NCBI GenBank assembly: GCA_900472575.1
Contig: UCIV01000021.1
Span: forward strand, 160,688-224,687
Source: Hyphomicrobiales bacterium
GTDB lineage: Bacteria > Pseudomonadota > Alphaproteobacteria > Rhizobiales > Rhizobiaceae
DNA: 64,000 bases
Reading direction: 5' to 3'
The position numbers and the translations under genes were made by a program. How positions within the stretch are numbered: position 1 is the stretch's first letter; every line of letters starts with the position of its first letter. Shown here in pieces: positions 61,182 through 64,000 of the stretch. The notes under the pieces were generated by a model. It had not been told where the DNA came from. It saw nothing but the letters and a program-made list of their open reading frames with translations, and did no database searches.

Positions 61182-62159
61182 TCACTGCGACAGGCAGGTC
61201 TTCAACGAGGTCGCAAGACCCCGCATCATGTCGAAATAAAGCTCCGGCCCTTCCTTCAGGGCGCCGGCCTCCGGATCCAGCACGCCGGATTTCGCCTTGC
61301 TGCCCTCCGTCACCACCTTCACCAGCTTTGGCTCGAACTGCGGTTCGGCAAAGACGCAGGTGGCGCCCAGATCCTCGACCTTCTGATGGATCTCCTTGAC
61401 CCGCTCGGCACCTGGCATGGTCTCGGGGCTGACCGTGATCGAACCAGCCACCTTCACGCCATAGCGATGCTCGAAATACTGATAGGCGTCGTGGAAGACG
61501 ATGAACGGCTTGTCCTTGATCGGCGACAGCTCCGCTTTCAGTTCCGCATCCAGTGCGTCGAGCTTGCCCATCAGTTCGGCAGCATTCTTCTGATAGGTGG
61601 CGGCATGTTCCGCATCGGCCTGAACCAGCTGCTTCTCGATCTCGGCCGCCATCGCCTTGGCATTCATCGGGTCGAGCCAAAGGTGTACGTCATTGCCTTC
61701 ATGGTCGTGATCGCCGTCATCCTCGCCATCGGCATGTTCTTGCGCGGCGCCATGGCTATGCCCGTGGTCATGGCCTTCCTCTTCTGCTTCCGGCTCGAAC
61801 ACGCCGCCTTCGCGGAATTTAAGTTTCGTCAGCCCCGGCGCATCTTCCAGCGTCACCACGCTTGCCTTCGAGCCCAGCGCCTCGAGCGGCTTTTCCAGAA
61901 ATGCCTCCATGCCATGGCCAACCCAGAAGATCAGGTCGGCATTCTGTAGTGCCGCCGCATTCGACGGACGCATGTTGTAGGTATGCGGGGAGGCCGCGCC
62001 CTCGACGATCAGCTTCGGCTCGGCAACACCCTTCATCACCGAGGCGACCAGCGAATGGATCGGCTTGATCGATACGACGACGTCCGGCGTAGCGGCAAAG
62101 GCACCGGGTGCGCTTATCATCGCAGCAGATGAAAGAAGCAGGGCGGCGGCAAATTTCAT
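61182..62159 (-). CDS. znuA: Zinc ABC transporter substrate-binding protein
   Basis: A 325-residue cluster 9 metal-binding protein. Signal peptide MKFAAALLLSSAAMISAPGAFA. Metal-ligand His residues are expected in SIKPIHSLVASV, FHDAYQYFEHRYG and the segment after the His/Asp/Glu-rich loop (EEEGHDHGHSHGAAQEH...), which itself collects zinc. The His-rich loop is diagnostic of ZnuA rather than manganese-binding homologues. It is divergent from znuCB with Zur-like boxes in between. Confidence 0.95.
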   Translation of the reverse strand: MKFAAALLLSSAAMISAPGAFAATPDVVVSIKPIHSLVASVMKGVAEPKLIVEGAASPHTYNMRPSNAAALQNADLIFWVGHGMEAFLEKPLEALGSKASVVTLEDAPGLTKLKFREGGVFEPEAEEEGHDHGHSHGAAQEHADGEDDGDHDHEGNDVHLWLDPMNAKAMAAEIEKQLVQADAEHAATYQKNAAELMGKLDALDAELKAELSPIKDKPFIVFHDAYQYFEHRYGVKVAGSITVSPETMPGAERVKEIHQKVEDLGATCVFAEPQFEPKLVKVVTEGSKAKSGVLDPEAGALKEGPELYFDMMRGLATSLKTCLSQ

Positions 62160-62179
62160 GGCATTCTTCCTTGTTTAGA

Positions 62180-62198
62180 GATGTAATGTTATTACATC
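62180..62198. promoter_or_regulatory. Zur-like operator 1
   Basis: GATGTAATGTTATTACATC: perfect 8-base arms GATGTAAT / ATTACATC around GTT, in the znuA-znuC divergent region. Confidence 0.75.
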
Positions 62199-62203
62199 AA
62201 TTG

Positions 62204-62218
62204 CGTTATGCTATAACG
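62204..62218. promoter_or_regulatory. Zur-like operator 2
   Basis: CGTTATGCTATAACG: perfect 6-base arms around GCT, centred 22 bases (two helical turns) from operator 1. GTTAT/ATAAC is the core of alphaproteobacterial Zur boxes. Confidence 0.75.
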
Positions 62219-62268
62219 TGTGCCAAGACGGTCGGCAAGAGGGCCGGTAACAGGAATTTTGAACCAAG

Positions 62269-63201
62269 ATGCTGATGAGCAAGCGGGCCGCCCCGGCCGC
62301 AGACAACCGCCCGAAATCGAAAGAAACGCTGGTTTCTCTTTCCAATGCCGGCATCCGCCGCGATGGCCGCTGGCTTGTACGCGGCGTCGAATTCGATATT
62401 GCTCGAGGCGAGGTCGTCACCCTTATTGGCCCGAACGGCGCCGGAAAATCGACCACCGCCAAGATGGCGATCGGCGTTTTGAAGGCCGATGAAGGCTCCG
62501 TCACCCGCAAGCGCGATCTGCGTATCGGTTATGTCCCGCAAAAACTCGCCATCGACTGGACCATGCCGCTTTCAGTCCGCCGCCTGATGACACTGACCGG
62601 CCCGCTGAAGGACGCTGAGATCGCGACCGCTCTTGATGCCACCGGCATTTCGCATCTCGCCAATTCCGAAGTCCGCCACCTCTCGGGCGGCGAATTCCAG
62701 CGCGCACTGCTGGCCCGCGCCATTGCCCGCAAGCCGGATCTCATGGTGCTCGATGAACCCGTCCAGGGCGTGGATTTCGCCGGCGAGGCAGCCCTTTACG
62801 ATCTGATCCGCACGATCCGCAATGCCACCGGCTGCGGCATCCTGATGATCTCACACGATCTCCATATGGTCATGGCCGGCACCGATACGGTGATCTGCCT
62901 CAACGGCCATGTCTGCTGCCGCGGCACGCCGGAAGCGGTCAGTCAGAGTTCCGATTACATGAAGCTCTTCGGCGGCAATGCCCGCTCGCTCGCCGTCTAT
63001 AACCACCATCACGATCATACCCATCTTCCAGATGGCCGGGTGCGTCATGCGGACGGCTCGATCACCGAACACTGCCATCCCGAAGACGGCCACCACCACG
63101 ATCATTCAGGCCGCGACCACGGCCATTCTCATGATCACGCCCACGGCGATCATGCCCATCACCAAGACACGCAGAAAGGTGAGGGCACCCGCCATGCTTG
63201 A
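62269..63201 (+). CDS. znuC: Zinc ABC transporter ATP-binding protein with His-rich tail
   Basis: A 310-residue metal-importer ATPase. Walker A IGPNGAGKST, signature LSGGEFQRALLARAI, Walker B LMVLDEPVQGVD, switch His ISHDLHMVM. The last ~65 residues form a His/Asp-rich tail (HHHDHTH, EDGHHHDHSGRDHGHSHDHAHGDHAHH) beyond the normal ATPase end, likely a cytoplasmic zinc reservoir or sensor. ATG 62269, with another ATG two codons on. It overlaps znuB by 8 bases. Confidence 0.94.
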   Translation: MLMSKRAAPAADNRPKSKETLVSLSNAGIRRDGRWLVRGVEFDIARGEVVTLIGPNGAGKSTTAKMAIGVLKADEGSVTRKRDLRIGYVPQKLAIDWTMPLSVRRLMTLTGPLKDAEIATALDATGISHLANSEVRHLSGGEFQRALLARAIARKPDLMVLDEPVQGVDFAGEAALYDLIRTIRNATGCGILMISHDLHMVMAGTDTVICLNGHVCCRGTPEAVSQSSDYMKLFGGNARSLAVYNHHHDHTHLPDGRVRHADGSITEHCHPEDGHHHDHSGRDHGHSHDHAHGDHAHHQDTQKGEGTRHA

Positions 63202-64000
63202 CGACTTCTTCATCCGCGCGCTGATCGCCGGCATCGGTGTGGCGCTGACTGCCGGTCCGCTCGGTTGTTTCGTCGTCTGGCGGCGCATGGCCTATTTCGG
63301 CGATACGATGGCCCATTCGGCACTGCTCGGTGTGGCGTTGTCGCTGTTCTTCGAAGTCAACCTTTTGATTGCCGTTTTCGGCGTTGCCATCCTTGTCTCC
63401 GCCGTGCTGCTCTTGCTGCAGCGACGCCAGTCGCTTTCGGCCGATGCGCTTCTCGGCATCCTCTCCCATTCGGCACTGGCGATCGGCCTCGTTCTCGTCG
63501 CCTTCATGACCTGGGTAAGGATCGACCTTATCGCCTTCCTCTTCGGCGATATTCTCGCCGTCACGCCGTCCGATATCGCCCTCATCTGGGGCGGCGGCGC
63601 CGTTGTCGTCGCGGCGATCGTCTATCTCTGGCGCCCGCTCGTCGCCTCCACCGTCAGCGAGGATGTGGCGGAGGCCGAAGGCATGAACCCGGCGCGCACG
63701 AAACTCTTCTTCATGCTCCTGATGGCGCTTGTCATCGCCATTGCCATGAAGATTGTCGGCATCATGCTGATAACCTCGCTGTTGATCATCCCGGCCGCCA
63801 CCGCGCGCCGCTTTTCGGCAAGCCCGGAATGGATGGCGGTGTTCGCGTCTCTCATCGGATCGGCTGCTGTCGTCGGCGGTCTTTTCGGATCGCTCACCTA
63901 TGATACGCCGTCCGGCCCTTCCATCGTGGTCGCGGCACTCCTACTTTTCATATTAAGTCTGATTCCTGCCTTCGGTCGCACCGCTGCCGAACGGCCTGCA
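63194..64000 (+). CDS. znuB: Zinc ABC transporter permease (cut by window end)
   Basis: The frame opens MLDDFFIRALIAGIGVALTAGPLGCFVVWRR and stays open to the last base of the window, so the 3' end is missing. About 269 residues are visible, with seven or eight hydrophobic segments (MAHSALLGVALSLFF, LIAVFGVAILVSAVLLLL, HSALAIGLVLVAFMTW and others), typical of ZnuB/MntB ABC-3 permeases. The ATG lies inside the end of znuC, indicating coupled translation. Confidence 0.93.
   Translation, partial: MLDDFFIRALIAGIGVALTAGPLGCFVVWRRMAYFGDTMAHSALLGVALSLFFEVNLLIAVFGVAILVSAVLLLLQRRQSLSADALLGILSHSALAIGLVLVAFMTWVRIDLIAFLFGDILAVTPSDIALIWGGGAVVVAAIVYLWRPLVASTVSEDVAEAEGMNPARTKLFFMLLMALVIAIAMKIVGIMLITSLLIIPAATARRFSASPEWMAVFASLIGSAAVVGGLFGSLTYDTPSGPSIVVAALLLFILSLIPAFGRTAAERPA

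Overview
The window reads as chromosomal DNA of an alphaproteobacterium of the order Rhizobiales, most likely family Rhizobiaceae. The reasons are the acpXL/lpxXL very-long-chain lipid A cluster, the fixNOQP/fixGHIS-type cbb3 oxidase genes with FnrN, a rhizobial choline/betaine gene set with bmt, a DUF1127 protein beside an LsrB/VtlR-like LysR regulator, and several intergenic palindromic mosaic repeats of the RIME type. Genes are dense, GC-rich and of uniform character. I saw no insertion sequence, prophage or CRISPR array. Species cannot be fixed from this alone.

Layout. 0.1-5.4 kb: lipoprotein, glyoxalase I, a double cold-shock-domain protein, DUF192 protein, tRNA-Pro(TGG), pdxJ, type II NADH dehydrogenase. 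5.5-24 kb: a methylated-amine region. It holds a GlxA/GbdR-like AraC regulator, DUF1127 and LysR genes, then a corrinoid methyl-transfer module (RACo-type activator, methyl-THF:corrinoid methyltransferase, 'virulence factor' family protein, DUF1638 protein, corrinoid protein, and a divergent MttB-family methyltransferase). After these come a frameshifted CblC-like/4Fe-4S protein, an ECF sigma factor with a vWA membrane protein, betaine-homocysteine methyltransferase and a ProXWV betaine transporter. 25-27.4 kb: cobP, a TSUP permease and a nucleoside hydrolase. 27.5-29.8 kb: fnrN and hemN. 29.9-35.5 kb: the acpXL-fabZXL-fabF2XL-fabF1XL-fabXL-lpxXL operon. 35.6-45.6 kb: PAS and hemerythrin proteins, ccoNOQP, an SRPBCC protein and ccoGHIS. 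45.7-47.1 kb: gnd. 47.2-60.6 kb: a LacI-controlled oligosaccharide locus (CUT1 ABC transporter, GH2 beta-mannosidase, isomerase/epimerase, two oxidoreductases, GH43 enzyme). 60.7-64 kb: an RcnB-like protein and znuA / znuCB, with znuB running off the end.

How it fits together. ProXWV would import glycine betaine. Two separate routes could then demethylate it: Bmt passes a methyl to homocysteine, while the MttB-like protein, corrinoid protein and pterin-domain methyltransferase pass a methyl to tetrahydrofolate, with the RACo-like protein re-reducing the corrinoid. The 14-bp FNR-type boxes upstream of hemN, ccoN and ccoG tie low-oxygen haem synthesis and the high-affinity oxidase to FnrN. Zur-like palindromes lie between znuA and znuC, and a matched pair of LacI operators brackets the sugar-locus promoter region.

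Most unusual points: an apparently oxygen-tolerant corrinoid betaine-demethylation module whose CblC-like/ferredoxin partner is frameshifted; unrelated arginine/glycine-rich tails on four enzymes of the methyl pathway; and a ketosynthase (FabF2XL) whose catalytic cysteine is a glutamate, next to an intact one, resembling a ketosynthase/chain-length-factor pair.
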